Source of the DNA: Liolophura sinensis | Lineage: Eukaryota; Mollusca; Polyplacophora; Chitonida; Chitonidae | NCBI RefSeq assembly: GCF_032854445.1 | Contig: NC_088296.1 | Coordinates: 4,675,246 to 4,739,245, forward strand | Direction of reading: 5' to 3' | Length of the DNA stretch: 64,000 bases | Shown: positions 11,563 to 22,429 of the stretch, one piece after another | Position numbering within the stretch: position 1 is the first letter of the stretch | Layout: the number at the start of each line of letters is the position of its first letter | Translations under genes and position numbers: made by a program | The notes under the pieces: model-generated | Told to the model about the DNA's origin: nothing | The model's input: the letters and a program-made list of their open reading frames with translations, nothing else | Database searches by the model: none

Positions 11563-11717
11563 AGACCACAGTTATCATCAGCGCAGTAGTGACGTCTATC
11601 GTTGGTCTGATTCTGCTTGTTGCCATGGGAATCTGCGTTGTTCGATGGTGGCGAGCAAGGGCGCAGTATGCCAACCACGAACTGCTGCTCAGCAATGACG
11701 ACAACATGGTCATGTGA
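11563..11717 (+). CDS. Terminal exon: transmembrane helix and short cytoplasmic tail
   Basis: Using the phase-1 frame of the previous exons, this exon opens with a hydrophobic run of about 23 residues, from TTVIISAVVTS through GLILLVAMGICVV. The basic stop-transfer cluster RWWRARAQ follows, then the tail YANHELLLSNDDNMVM and a TGA at 11715. This fits a type I single-pass membrane protein with its EGF module outside. The tail has a tyrosine and a leucine-rich acidic stretch (HELLLSNDD) that could act in trafficking, which is inference. The protein family is not recognised. Confidence 0.8.
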
Positions 11718-12170
11718 CCACCAGACTATACAGCTGCAGATTCATGGTAAAGATGCCCTGTGAAAGGTGTGAGGATCTTCAGGGGGAGGCACTGATTGTT
11801 GAAAATATGGGGCTCCAGAAGGAGTAAGAGATGGGACTGTTCTTTGTTAAATACCTAATTGGAAGGCTCTTTATTTATTTTTGTCTAAGAAATGAACAGT
11901 GAAATAAATATGTATGGTGTAAAATAATCTTGTACATGTAAATAGGCATGGTTTTTAGATAATCTGGCATGTGATAATGACGAATGTATGATTGTACTTT
12001 AAACCTTTGTGTCGTGAATCTGCTTTGAAGTCATTTTTATTCACCCTAAGTCTAAGTTAATTAGAAAACGTGCGACAAATTCACATCGTAGTTTAACATT
12101 TGTAGTGCTAAACTGGACATGTATGTACATCATTACATATTTTAAAGTTTGTTCACATTAAAATTGAAAT
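11718..12170 (+). other. Probable 3' UTR with poly(A) signal
   Basis: Follows the stop codon of the membrane-protein gene. A canonical 'aataaa' lies at 11903-11908, about 190 bp after the stop. The exact cleavage site cannot be fixed from sequence. Confidence 0.5.
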
Positions 12171-13180
12171 TGCATACTGTACATGTGTTATGAAGACAGG
12201 ATGCATGTCTTCAAAACTCACACTCTTCAACCTTTTCGCATGTTTACAAGGTATTTGTTCAGGAATATTCTGAAGGCATTATGTTGTGTTGATTGATAAA
12301 ATTATACTTTTTTGTAAGGCCCTGAAACTGGCCAAACCAACAAATATAGTTTTGTACCCAAAATCAAATCAAAAATGTACATATATTGCACTGAACCTTG
12401 TTCTTTAAATTGCGAAAAGGTTAAAGAATTATAGTAACAAACATTTTACTCTCACCTTGTTGGAATAGTTATGATGTATTCAAAAAAATTTGACTTTTTT
12501 TCTCATCCACAGGCATGATTATGTCTGTGTTCTGTTTCCAGTCTTTAGTCTTCTTTGGGCGTTGGTGCTCCTGTCAAGTTCATTTCACAAAAGTGCTTTC
12601 TGTCACAGCACCCATAGATTCTTTCTTCACATTGTCTTTGTCCTGGATCTCAGGTCATTTTGTCTTGAAAACTCAACATTTTGGTAATAGTTATTGGTTG
12701 GCTGGGCCTTCATTTTCACATGGGAGGTGTTATCTACATGTATGCACACAGGTAACCAATGGCAACATTAGGCAGACATTTATCTGACGTCGTCGTCAAT
12801 TGCTGACATGCTAGGGCATGATATTTTGCACTCATTCAACAGCAGTTAAGGTTATAGTTGGAGAAATGTTGGTTGTTGAACCCTGGCATTTCCTGCGCCC
12901 ATCAAACTGATCATGCAAGCAAAACACTTGTTTTTTAATAGCATTAAACAGCCATTAAATAAATTAATAAATAGAAATCTAAGCCACTTTGATATGTCAG
13001 AGATTTATGGTAATAGTGAGGAACATTCAGTTTGCAAGGTGTGTTGTAAGTACAGTCCGTTTGATTCAGAAGTACCTAGTCCAGGTACAAAGCCGTTGAG
13101 CCTATCAGTCAGTCAGTCAGTCAGTTGGTCGGTCGGTCAGTTGTGTTACAGGAGACCTTTACCATGAAGCAGTTGTATAG
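12171..13180. other. Intergenic, no gene recognised
   Basis: AT-rich sequence. Its only distinct element is a short run of 'cagt' tetranucleotides near 13107-13130 that gives the Ser-rich end of a spurious reading frame. Confidence 0.5.
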
Positions 13181-13189
13181 ATACTAAGA

Positions 13190-13655
13190 AATTATGGCCT
13201 GTGGAAATACCACTGGTAATTCTGTGGGAATATCACTGTTGAAATTATATAGGAATACCGCTAAACTCTAGTTATTCTGTGGGAAGGCCATTATTCTAAG
13301 GTAATTCTGTTGAAATATCACTAGGCTATAGAAATTTTGTGTGAGTTCCACTAAAGTAATTTTGTGAGAATGACACTACGGTAATGCTATGGAAGTACCA
13401 TACAACTACGGTAATGCTGTGGGAATTTCTAAACAGTAATTCTGCTGGAGTACCATTGTGGTAATGCTACTATGGGAATGCTGCTTTGGTAATTCTGCGG
13501 GAATGCCACTATGGTAATTCCATGGGAATGCTACAATGGTAATTCTGTGGGAATGCCACAATGATAATTCTGTGGGAGTGCCACAGTGGTAATTCTGTGG
13601 GAGTGCCACGGTGATAATTCCGAGGGAATGCCACAGTGGTAATTCTGTGGGAGTG
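13190..13655. repeat. Degenerate 25-bp minisatellite
   Basis: Units such as 'gtggtaattctgtgggagtg' plus 'ccaca', with a clear 25-bp step at 13565, 13590 and 13615 and more decay toward the left. A minus-strand frame reading as repeated 'ELSLWHSHR' is a by-product. Confidence 0.85.
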
Positions 13656-13992
13656 CGCTTTACGTAATGAGTGCTCATTACAAGAAATCTAAAGCAGATG
13701 ATTTTGTATTCATAAAATAGTTCAACAAAATGCACATGTAGTTCAGGTTGGTATGAATATAGCGAGATGTAAACGTATTTCAGATGCAGTATTTAAATAA
13801 GACTTGTTTGATGTAAGTGTAGTTCACATGCACTACTTTGGTGAGGTGCAGTACTTCACCATAAATGTATATGTACAAAAATTCTGGAAAGGAATATCCA
13901 GTATATCATTGATGAGGTATGTAATTACTCTCTCCGTGATCGGATAGTTTTCTTGGTGCCAACTCTAAAGTATTTGAATCCCAAATGGCTTT

Positions 13993-14645
13993 GTCATATG
14001 TTATATTTGTGGCTTTTCTCTACCTACATTGATCTTTTTCAAAATCTCATACTGTTATGCTATGTTTGTGGCTTTTCTCTACCTACATTGATCTTCTTCA
14101 AAATCTCATACTGTTATGCTATGTTTGTGGCTTTTTCTCTGCCTACTTTGATCTTGAAAATCTCATACTGTTATGTTACATTTGTGGCTTTACTCTGCCT
14201 ACATTGATTTTCTTGAAAATCTCATACTGTTATGTTATGTTTGTGGCTTTTTCTCTGCCTACTTTGATCTTGAAAATCTCATACTGTTATGTTATGTTTG
14301 TGGCTTTTCTCTACCTACATTGATCTTCTTCAAAATCTCATACTGTTATGTTATGTTTGTGGCTTTTCTCTACCTACATTGATCTTCTTCAGAATCTCAT
14401 ACTGTTATGTTATATTTGTATCTTTTCTCTGCCTACTTTTAACTTCTTTGATATCCCATGCCATTATCATATATTCTATTTGTGGCTTTTCTTTCTCTAC
14501 TTTGAAGTTGTTAGATATCTCGTGTGGCTGTCATATGTTAGATTTGTGGCTTTACTCTGCCTACTTTGAAGTTGTTAGATATCTCATGCCGCTGTCATAT
14601 GTTAGATTTGTGGCTTTTCTCTGCCTACTTTGAAGTTGTTAGATA
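13993..14645. repeat. 58-bp (57-60) minisatellite
   Basis: About 11 units containing 'atgtttgtggcttttctct', 'acctacattgatcttcttc' and 'aaatctcatactgttatg'; the spacing of 'gatctt' is 59 and then 60 bp. The right third decays into shorter variants. The hydrophobic open frames in it are translations of T-rich repeats. Confidence 0.93.
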
Positions 14646-14649
14646 TGTC

Positions 14650-15950
14650 TTTACTCTGCCTAATCATGGCGTTATGTTATATTTTGTGGATTGTCTTTTG
14701 CGGCTCGTAAGTTCTTGAATATATGTGGTTTGCAATGGCAGCCATCTTTGTCTATGGCTGCCATTACAAACCATCTACCCTTGTGGCTTTTTTTTTTTGG
14801 CCCACGTAGAACTGCATGGATATTCCATGCCTGCCATTATCATGTCTTATATTTTTGACTTTTCTTTCACTGCTCCTAAATTCTTGAATGTCCTTTTGGC
14901 TTTTCTCTGATTACCTTGGGGTCTTCTATGATTACTTTTGGCTTTTCTCTAATTACATTTGGCTTTTCTCTGATTACTTTGGGGTTTTGTAATATCTCTT
15001 GTCATATACTTTTATTTTGCACTTGTTGTTATTTTTTGGAAAGGAAAAGATTGTCCATAATACATGTGTTTTACATAATGAATGTGTCGGATAAGAAACA
15101 CCTCTTCACATAGATCAGTTTTTATGTACAAAGTAAATGTTGACAAAAGGTTATAAACATTTGCATCGCTTGCTCCTTTTTCGGGGCTTCATATCCTAAC
15201 GTAAACAAAAAAAAGTATTGTCTTTGACATGTTGGTTTGACTTCAAAAGAGTTTCTGTGCTGTGGAAGATGAGATTCTATGGTTTTACAAGAGAATCATA
15301 GATTTGCTGTTGTTAGAGGTGTAAATTGCTTTCATAAATGGTACCTGTAATTCTTAACTTTGTCTGATTCTTAGCTTAGGTTGAAGTCAATTTTCTTTGA
15401 TCAGTACATGTATAACATTAGTTCCTGTACATGTAACAAAAGCAATTTTTTCTTATGATTAGATTGTATTTGTATGTCTTTCGTTGTTGTTGTTGACATG
15501 ATGGTATTCCATGTCACATGTATGTGGGGAGCTAGCATATGGAAATTGTGTTTCTTTTTGTCTTTTTGCTGGTAGAGGAAGTATTGCTTATTTTACATTA
15601 GCTTCTTAGATTTTCAGTGATATCTATCAAGATTCACATAGCAAAAAATATTTTAATTGGAATGTTTGCTGTGTACCGATACAGGTTTGCCACAGGAAAG
15701 CATTGACGTGAAAATCACCATTGTTTCAAAGTACACCCAATCCCATAATCGAGGACCAGCTGGACTAAGTAGTGTTTCTCCTAGCTATCCCGGGAGACAG
15801 AGTTAATAGTTTTTACTCTCTGTAGAATGGAAGTACCCTTTTTCTTCTGATTTTTAGAGCAGATTTAAAGCAAAAGAATCACCTTTCTCTCTCTCTTATT
15901 TGGAAAGGTAAAGATATGTATGTGTTGTTCATTAGATGAACTAACAACGT
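14650..15950. other. Intergenic, no gene recognised
   Basis: T-rich and then mixed sequence. Short imperfect repeats of 'ttttctctgattac' lie around 14900-14985. I see no splice-bounded exon. Confidence 0.5.
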
Positions 15951-17700
15951 AAAAAAAAATGAAAGTAAACATCCCTGTTACTTTTACTTGTACATTGGCA
16001 GGCCAGGTGTCCCAACTTAGAATTGGTAGCAAGGCTACCAAAAGAGCCCACCTGCCTGAGACACTTCAGCTCAATACACAAAGAGCTGAAATCGTGAATT
16101 TAGTCATTTACAGTAATTATTATGCCCAGAGGATCAGCGATGGAACATCGCCCTAGCGCCGTGTGCTTTATAAGAATATAAAACTTCAGACCAGTACATA
16201 CAAGACTTTTTCAGACACCAACCCTTACATTTTGTTTAACCATGATTCTAAAACACAATACACTAAGTCAGGAATTCAGTCATTTACGGTATTTGTCAAC
16301 AATGAAATACCTTCCTCGTGCTATTCTGCTCCACGTGTGCGCAAATCTTGAGCTCGATACAGGCAGTGCTTTTGGAGAAACCACCCATACCACGTTGTTT
16401 AACATTGATTCTGATACACAATACACTAAGTCAGAAGAATTGGGGTATGCATGCAATGTATGCTTATGTTCCGATTATGTTATGATTTGATATGTGCCTT
16501 CGCTAGATTATAATGAAGATGATTTGCATTTTAGGATTCTTGGTCGCAGTGAAATTTTTTTGAAACGTGGTTGTTAATATCAATGCTGACCTGTGGTATG
16601 CTTGTGTATGTATATAATATATATATGTATATACTTGTATGGTAGAGTTCTGATGTTGGCTGTGATTTTGCGTCAATGAGAGGACATTCCAGTATGCAGT
16701 GAACAGCTGTGACGTAAGGATGATATGTATGGTGGAATTTGAGGCTTGTTTTGTGTCAAGTTTCAGGATGTTCTATTTCAGGTGACTCCTATTTCAGGTG
16801 ACTATGTAGCCTGAATACATATCTGTGTGTGTGGCGAGGTGCTCATGTGTGAGCTGTTGTGTGAACGTACCTAATTAAGAATATACCAAGTTTCTTGGTA
16901 GCTGTTGTGAAAATGGTCAACCAACGCTTATTTATGCTTCTGTCAAGCTATTCAAAGCCAAGTAGGCATTTCAGGAGCTTTCGTTAGCGAGTTCGCTGCG
17001 ATAATTAATGTGCGAGGACTAACGCCAACCATAGACGCAGGATAAGGCTATTCTACTTTAATCCGCTAACCAACACACCTAACATACCGGATTTTAGGAG
17101 ACTACATTTTGCAATGTTCTTTGACGCTAATGTTGAACAAGAACGTTTAAATATTATTATGTCTTTCTGTTTTGATATATGGGTGTATGAGTACACTAAA
17201 GATCGACATCCACACAATGAGATTTCCTTGCCTTTAATAACCTATGTTCAGTGCTTTACCAAAACCATTCCAATTTTAAAACTGAAATCACTTTCTGGAT
17301 TTTGTTGATTTTGCCAAATTTTTTAACTTTAGGATTTATAGTGAATATGGAATGAGCTGTAAATAGTCTTTACTCTCACAAACGTGCTGATTTTTAAATT
17401 GTTCACAGCAAAACACGTTAAAACATGTGCAATTGTGTGTTTCCTTCATATCAGAATAAAAATAAAAGTTATGTTTTAAATAGACAGTGTGATGTTTATC
17501 TGATGAATGAAGCCTGTCCGGGATTTTGATGTTGGACTTGATGGGGTTTTTTTATGTTTCCCCTCATGACGTACTGTGAAGGTTGATTCTGATCACTTTG
17601 TGAGGTTATGTAGAAAGCAGCGTTAAAGAACAGTGGGAAGGGTGATTAGCTAAGCATTGTTCAAGCATTAATACTACGTCATCGTTAGGTGCCAGTTACA
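15951..17700. other. Intergenic; one pair of diverged direct repeats
   Basis: Two similar blocks about 170 bp apart, near 16227-16275 and 16398-16435, share 'gttta.ac.attgattct' and 'acaatacactaagtcag'. A TA-rich stretch lies at 16613-16632. No gene is recognised. Confidence 0.5.
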
Positions 17701-17719
17701 GTTTTATCGTTAATAGGGA

Positions 17720-17880
17720 TTACGCTTTCTGAATATAGCACAGATTCTAGTGCTGAAGTTGACTGTGACCACTGTGGGGTTCGAACCAGCGTCCTCGGAG
17801 TCAGGCGCCAAATCGCGAGCAATACATGTTAACTGTCCAGACCACTCGGCCAACAGGCCTTCCACAGATATAGAAGGTAG
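17720..17880 (-). mobile_element. tRNA-derived SINE (family 3), minus-strand copy
   Basis: Read on the minus strand, the tRNA-like head has an A-box-like 'tggccgagtggtctgg' and a B-box 'ctggttcgaaccccac', followed by a tRNA-unrelated body through 'cttcagcactagaatctg'. The promoter boxes resemble a class II (Ser/Leu) tRNA, but the molecule would not fold as a functional tRNA over the whole length. Confidence 0.7.
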
Positions 17881-17974
17881 TTGACCGGTAAACTTTACAG
17901 CGAACATGCATTACCTCTGTGATGATCACAAATGCTACCGCTCCCTTAGGTGAGTGGAGTGGTGTCATTTGTGT

Positions 17975-18085
17975 AAAGCCTGTAAAGTCTACCGGTCAAC
18001 TACCTTCGGCCTGTTGGTCGAATGGTCTAGACAGTTAACATGTATTGTAGGCAGTTTGGTGCCTGACTCTGAGGACACTGTAAGC
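17975..18085 (+). mobile_element. SINE family 3 head, plus-strand copy
   Basis: Contains 'cctgttggtcgaatggtct', 'agacagttaacatgtattg' and 'ggtgcctgactctgagga', an inverted and diverged match to 17765-17895. The two copies form a long imperfect inverted repeat that includes the shared flank 'accggtcaactacctt'. Confidence 0.7.
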
Positions 18086-18190
18086 AGTAAACTAACTGGC
18101 ACCTGGCAAAATAGTATCTCTAGAAATCTACATGTAGACAGTTTTTTATCTATAAAGATTCATGACAAATAAAATTTATGTTTTATGATA

Positions 18191-18598
18191 TCAGTCAATG
18201 GCCCTCAAATATTTTAAGACAGCATCGCCAGCGATGCTGTCAAACAAATCATATATGGAGTTGACTGTGTAGAATCTTTGCCGAACATGGGCAAAGTCTA
18301 CACAGGCAACCAGGATATGTTTGATGCCATATTGAACATCACATCCAACACACTCGGGAGCACTGCTCCCATCCAAGATGAAATTTTGTGTTAGATGAGA
18401 ATGCCCAATACGGCATCTTGTTAAAACGACTTCATCTCTACGAGACATATCAAAGGTATAGGAATTATAGCCAATGACAGGATGAATGGCATGCAATTTA
18501 TTGTAAACCTGCAGATCCCATTCACCCTGCCAAAGGCGACGAATATATATATCAGAAGTTGAAAGTTTTGTCAGACCCTCTTGATAAGGATAATGCAC
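18191..18598 (-). pseudogene. Non-LTR retrotransposon, C-terminal fragment of polyprotein
   Basis: The 135-residue open frame has the C-terminal signature of RNase-H-bearing non-LTR elements: LTRCRIGHSHLTQNFIL followed by a Cys/His cluster (ECVGCDVQYGIKHILVACVDF). It ends DAVLKYLRAID. The same terminal motif recurs on the + strand at about 51380. It is severed from the rest of its element; an RNase H fragment on the same strand lies at 21024-21260. Confidence 0.75.
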
Positions 18599-18929
18599 TG
18601 GACCCTTGGTCGGCTTTCATTGTTCTCTCACCGAAGAGTGAACAAAAGCTGGCCTCGAAAATTCATCCTTTTGTCTTGGAGAGAGATCTTCAGGGTGCAG
18701 CAGGAAGTTTAGAGAACGTTAAAAATTACGATGCGGAGACATTCTCATTGAATGTTTCCGAAAACACGAATCCATAAATTTTATTAACATTAAACAAAAT
18801 TTCGGACATACCTGCTTTATGCTCAGAAAACAGGTAATGTGCTCAGAATTGATATCACAGGGTCTAGTAATAAAGAAATCTAGTAAAATCCTTAAATTAA
18901 ATACATATCTGTTGACATCCAATACTTAA

Positions 18930-19560
18930 TCTCTTCCTTCGTATATCTACATTGGCCTGTATAGGGTAAATGTGGATTTATATATACCTAACCCAAAAGG
19001 CCAATGTAAGAATAAAGTGATTTGCTTTCGATGCGGCAGTGAGGGTCATAACAGTTTTGACTGCACAGTTGAATATTGCAAATGCAATTGCGGTGGATAT
19101 CACATGGCCTCCTCTATAGGAGTGTCCACTTTTTCTCAAGGAAAAAGAGATAATAAATATAAAAACTAAAAACAATATATCGTATGAGGAGGTCCGAAAA
19201 TTAGTCTCGCCTTCTAATACTTCATTGCAGACTTCATTTGCCAATACGGTCAAGCGAGTAGCATCTGTGGCTACTCAAACTTCCTTAACTTGGCTCGTTG
19301 GAAACGACAAGCCTACTCCTATTTCTGTGGAACCTTTTGTTCAGCCTACGCTAACTTCTTGCTGAACCCAAACCACATAATGTCAACAGATAAAACCAGT
19401 AAATAATACAGAAACTGAAAATCTTCAACCTAATCACTCAAAAAACAATAATAACGCAAAAACTCAGTCTGAGAGTAAACGTCAAAATTTAAAAAAATGA
19501 GATAAACCTAGCGGTCCCACAGAAAATTTTATTGAAATAACACAGCTAATTCAATCATAA
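18930..19560 (+). pseudogene. Non-LTR retrotransposon gag-like fragment with zinc knuckle
   Basis: The frame reading LYIPNPKGQCKNKVICF carries a CCHC zinc knuckle (CFRCGSEGHNSFDC) and a second Cys cluster (CKCNCGGYH), typical of ORF1/gag of I- or Jockey-like non-LTR elements. Downstream coding is broken by stops and frameshifts. Related fragments beginning with the same IPNP segment are at 46080 and 51255. Confidence 0.7.
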
Positions 19561-20330
19561 AATCATATTACCCTTTGTCTTCAGGAAACTCACCAGAAGA
19601 CTTCTGACAAAGATACAATAACGCTTAAAAATTACTTATTATACAGTACTTATTCAAATGAAAAAGAGCGAGCTGCAGGCGTCTTCTAATATAATATTAT
19701 TTACAGCTCTGTTGCTCTGGATACAGAGTTTCAGGCTGTGGCCGTTCGTGTTTCATTGTCTGAAACAATCACACTATGTTCGGTGTATATATCTCCGAAC
19801 ACTTCTTTGTCAGCTTCCTAATTACATAATTTAATAGAACAATTACCTAAAGACTTCTTATCGAAGGAGGAACTGTGTTATTTCAATGACGGTTCTAATA
19901 CCTATTTACATCTGGGTAATGGCGCTTATTCTGCTATCGATCTCACTATCACAGATCCATCACTTCTCCCGGGTTTTTTTTAAGAGTGCATGATGATCCG
20001 TGTGGTAGTCACCATTTTCCCCTTATCCTAGAACATACCACTTCTATTTCTTTAGAACGTGTAGCTAGGTGGAAATTCGATAAAGCAGATTGGATCGCGT
20101 TTGAGATGTTCTGCGAGGCTGATATCACTCCAGAGATTCTCAGTGGAATAGACGATCCTATTTTAAAATTTAATAAACGAGTTATAGGAGCTGGCGATAG
20201 AACTATCCCTAGGACATCGACAAATCCAATAGTAAACCCTGGTATAATAAGGACTGCCGCAAAGCCATTAAGGACCGCAAAAAGGCCGTGCGAAGCTTTA
20301 ATATATATCCTACCGATACTAACTTAAACC
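19561..20330 (+). pseudogene. Degenerate AP-type endonuclease of non-LTR retrotransposon
   Basis: Several frames carry endonuclease remnants. CLQETHQK near 19578 corresponds to the catalytic E motif, then comes VYISPNTSLS, and HDDPCGSHHFPLIL near 19986 corresponds to the terminal SDH motif with the Asp replaced by His. Stops and frameshifts separate the blocks. It continues the same + strand element as the gag fragment at 18930. Confidence 0.7.
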
Positions 20331-20896
20331 AGGTTCATATTTTTCGATCCAAGGCTCGTCGATTATTGAAATCCATGAAACGATCTTGTTGGCGGAACTT
20401 TGTTTCAGGCATTACGTCACAAACCTACCTATGCGTAAAGTCTGGAACATGATTGAGAAACTTCAGGGCAAAAATCATAAAGCGAAAGTTCAGCATTTAA
20501 AAGATGGCGATAATCTCCACCCGATATAGCTAATAAATCTGTTGAAACTATTTCCAAGAAATCTTCTCCTAAGAATTATACTTCAGAATTCCAACATATT
20601 AAAACGCAGAAGGAGAAAATTAAATTGCCCTTTTCTTCAAAAAATTTAGAAGATTATAATCATCCTCTTAATAACGATGAACTTAAAACTGCATTAAAAA
20701 AGGCCCACGATACTGCTTGTGGTCCTGATAACGTATATTATAAGTTTCTAACGCATTTACCGCCTGAGCCACTTGAGACGCTTGGTATGTGATTTGTGTT
20801 TAATAATATTTGTATTACTGGTGATTTCCCACCGTCATGGCGTGTATTATCCGGTTCTAAAACCGTGGAAGGATCATACTGATCCGTATATATATA
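20331..20896 (+). pseudogene. Truncated reverse transcriptase N-terminus
   Basis: Reads NNDELKTALKKAHDTACGPDNV near 20670 and WRVYYPVLKPWKDHTDP just before 20890, the early RT motifs that normally lead into SSYRPI. The reading stops exactly at the centre of the palindrome at 20844-20949, so the element was cut or folded back there. Confidence 0.75.
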
Positions 20897-20949
20897 TATA
20901 TATATACGGATCAGTATGATCCTTCCACGGTTTTAGAACCGGATAATAC
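20844..20949. repeat. Perfect 106-bp palindrome
   Basis: Two 53-bp arms meet with no spacer at 20896/20897. The left arm starts gtattatccggttctaaaac and the right arm is its exact reverse complement. The centre is a TA run flanked by 'gatccg' and 'cggatc'. The arm sequence is reverse transcriptase coding sequence. Confidence 0.95.
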
Positions 20950-20951
20950 GT

Positions 20952-20953
<2 letters not shown>

Positions 20954-21023
<70 letters not shown>
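20954..21023. repeat. (TA)n microsatellite
   Basis: About 70 bp of pure TA directly beside the palindrome. It creates a false 'YIYIYI' reading on the minus strand. Confidence 0.97.
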
Positions 21024-21024
<1 letters not shown>

Positions 21025-21260
21025 CTCGGGCCGGTTTTAAATCTAACAGAAAATTTAATGCTCATACAATAGCCGTCAGTCCAGCTGTAAAAAAATGAAA
21101 TTAAATCAGATAATCTAAACGATTTATTATACTTTAACTCTGGTATGGCGAAGGATGCACCCACTACTTTGGTATCGGGGCATTTTGAAGAGTCTGTAAA
21201 CACGTGAAGATATTGTGACCAATTACAATGAAATTGATCCTTGGCGCATAACAGAGACAC
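21024..21260 (-). pseudogene. RNase H fragment of a non-LTR retrotransposon
   Basis: Minus-strand residues include HVFTDSSKCPDTKVVGASFA followed by IPELKYNKSF, matching the first (DGSK-like) Asp motif of retrotransposon RNase H with Ser for Gly. It is probably part of the same minus-strand copy as the RT fragment at 21940-22085 and the C-terminal piece at 18191-18598. Confidence 0.7.
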
Positions 21261-21935
21261 AGTTGAATTGTCACATTGACTGATCTTTGAGTGCATGTGG
21301 TTCCGTGGATGTATATGGTATGTGCAGCTTTCACGGGGCGAAATGAGGTACAAAAGATAAGTGAAGATTTAAATCATTACACTGCAATAAAGAAGAAATT
21401 TGTTTGGATCTTAAACTGAAAGGCATTGCATGAGAATCCTGTAAATCTTATAAACAATCATAAAATGAAGGTTGAAGAACAGCAGAGGCAGAGCTATTAA
21501 CAGACGACTTAAGGATGAGAGAGACTCTACGAGTGTGCTAATGCCGACGGACGTACAAGGGCCACTCCTTACAGAAAACCTGCATAACGTTTAGTGCCGT
21601 CGATCGTATACACCCGGTACAAATCCGGAGCGCAACGCACTGAATTTAACTCAACCCATCCGTAAGTGTCTTACGCTTCAGGGCAGCTGTCAAGTCGAGA
21701 ACGAATTAAGGAACGATATAGCAAAAGAATACATTGTCTATCTGCAGCACAACCCCCTCCCCCTCCAAAGATTTTGAAATTTTAATGGGCAAATCGTTGT
21801 TTGACAACCACATTGTGAACAAACTTCTTTGTAAAAATGGCACCTCCAGTCGTAGCAGACGAAAATTAAAACCCCTATTTATTACCTCATGCCATGATGA
21901 CAACTATTCCTTGCTGAATATGTATTTTGCAAACA
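21261..21935. other. Degenerate sequence between retroelement fragments
   Basis: No intact frame and no recognised motif. It is probably eroded retroelement or the edge of an insertion. Confidence 0.4.
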
Positions 21936-21939
21936 TTGG

Positions 21940-22085
21940 TATTTCGAGAACTAAATTCATCAAGCTTTATCATCAGCAATAAACATCTATGGCTCGGAGG
22001 TATAGATTCCGGGAGATCATTAACAGCTATATTAAAAAGATAAGGTGACAAAACACTCCCCTGTGGCACCCCATTCTCTACAGGG
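21940..22085 (-). pseudogene. Reverse transcriptase fragment (PQGSVLSP motif)
   Basis: Minus-strand frame with VPQGSVLSPYLFNIAVND, the RT motif preceding the catalytic YADD/FADD block. The catalytic block is lost here. The variant matches RNase-H-bearing elements rather than the element at 61-64 kb. Confidence 0.75.
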
Positions 22086-22429
22086 CGAAGATGAGAGAAA
22101 TGCCTCCGCCTGCACGCGGTAATACACTACTGTCCAGCTATTGTTAGCAAGCAAACAAAACATGTTTGTTTTAAGACTGGAGAACATAAAGCTGTCCGTC
22201 ATTTCATGTCAATGATAACTTTGTTCATTCTTATTGTTATTGTTACTGTTTGTTTATTCACCAATATGATATACATATTTGCGTGTTCTAGGGACCTAGA
22301 CAAAGTCACAGTTCGAATAGCTTTTTTTGCAATATTTGCAGACGTTGCAAGTGAGACTTATACATTTTTGCACACAAAATATTCAAGTATGAAAAATAAG
22401 GGTAGACCAAAGAATAATTAAGGATAAAA

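Noticed and set aside
13953-14633. Series of hydrophobic ORFs resembling multi-pass membrane proteins
   Set aside because: They come from a T-rich 58-bp minisatellite; hydrophobicity follows from T-rich codons.
17765-17870. A functional tRNA-Ser or tRNA-Leu gene
   Set aside because: A and B boxes are present, but the stems do not close as a standard cloverleaf and unrelated SINE-like sequence continues. The inverted partner supports a SINE.
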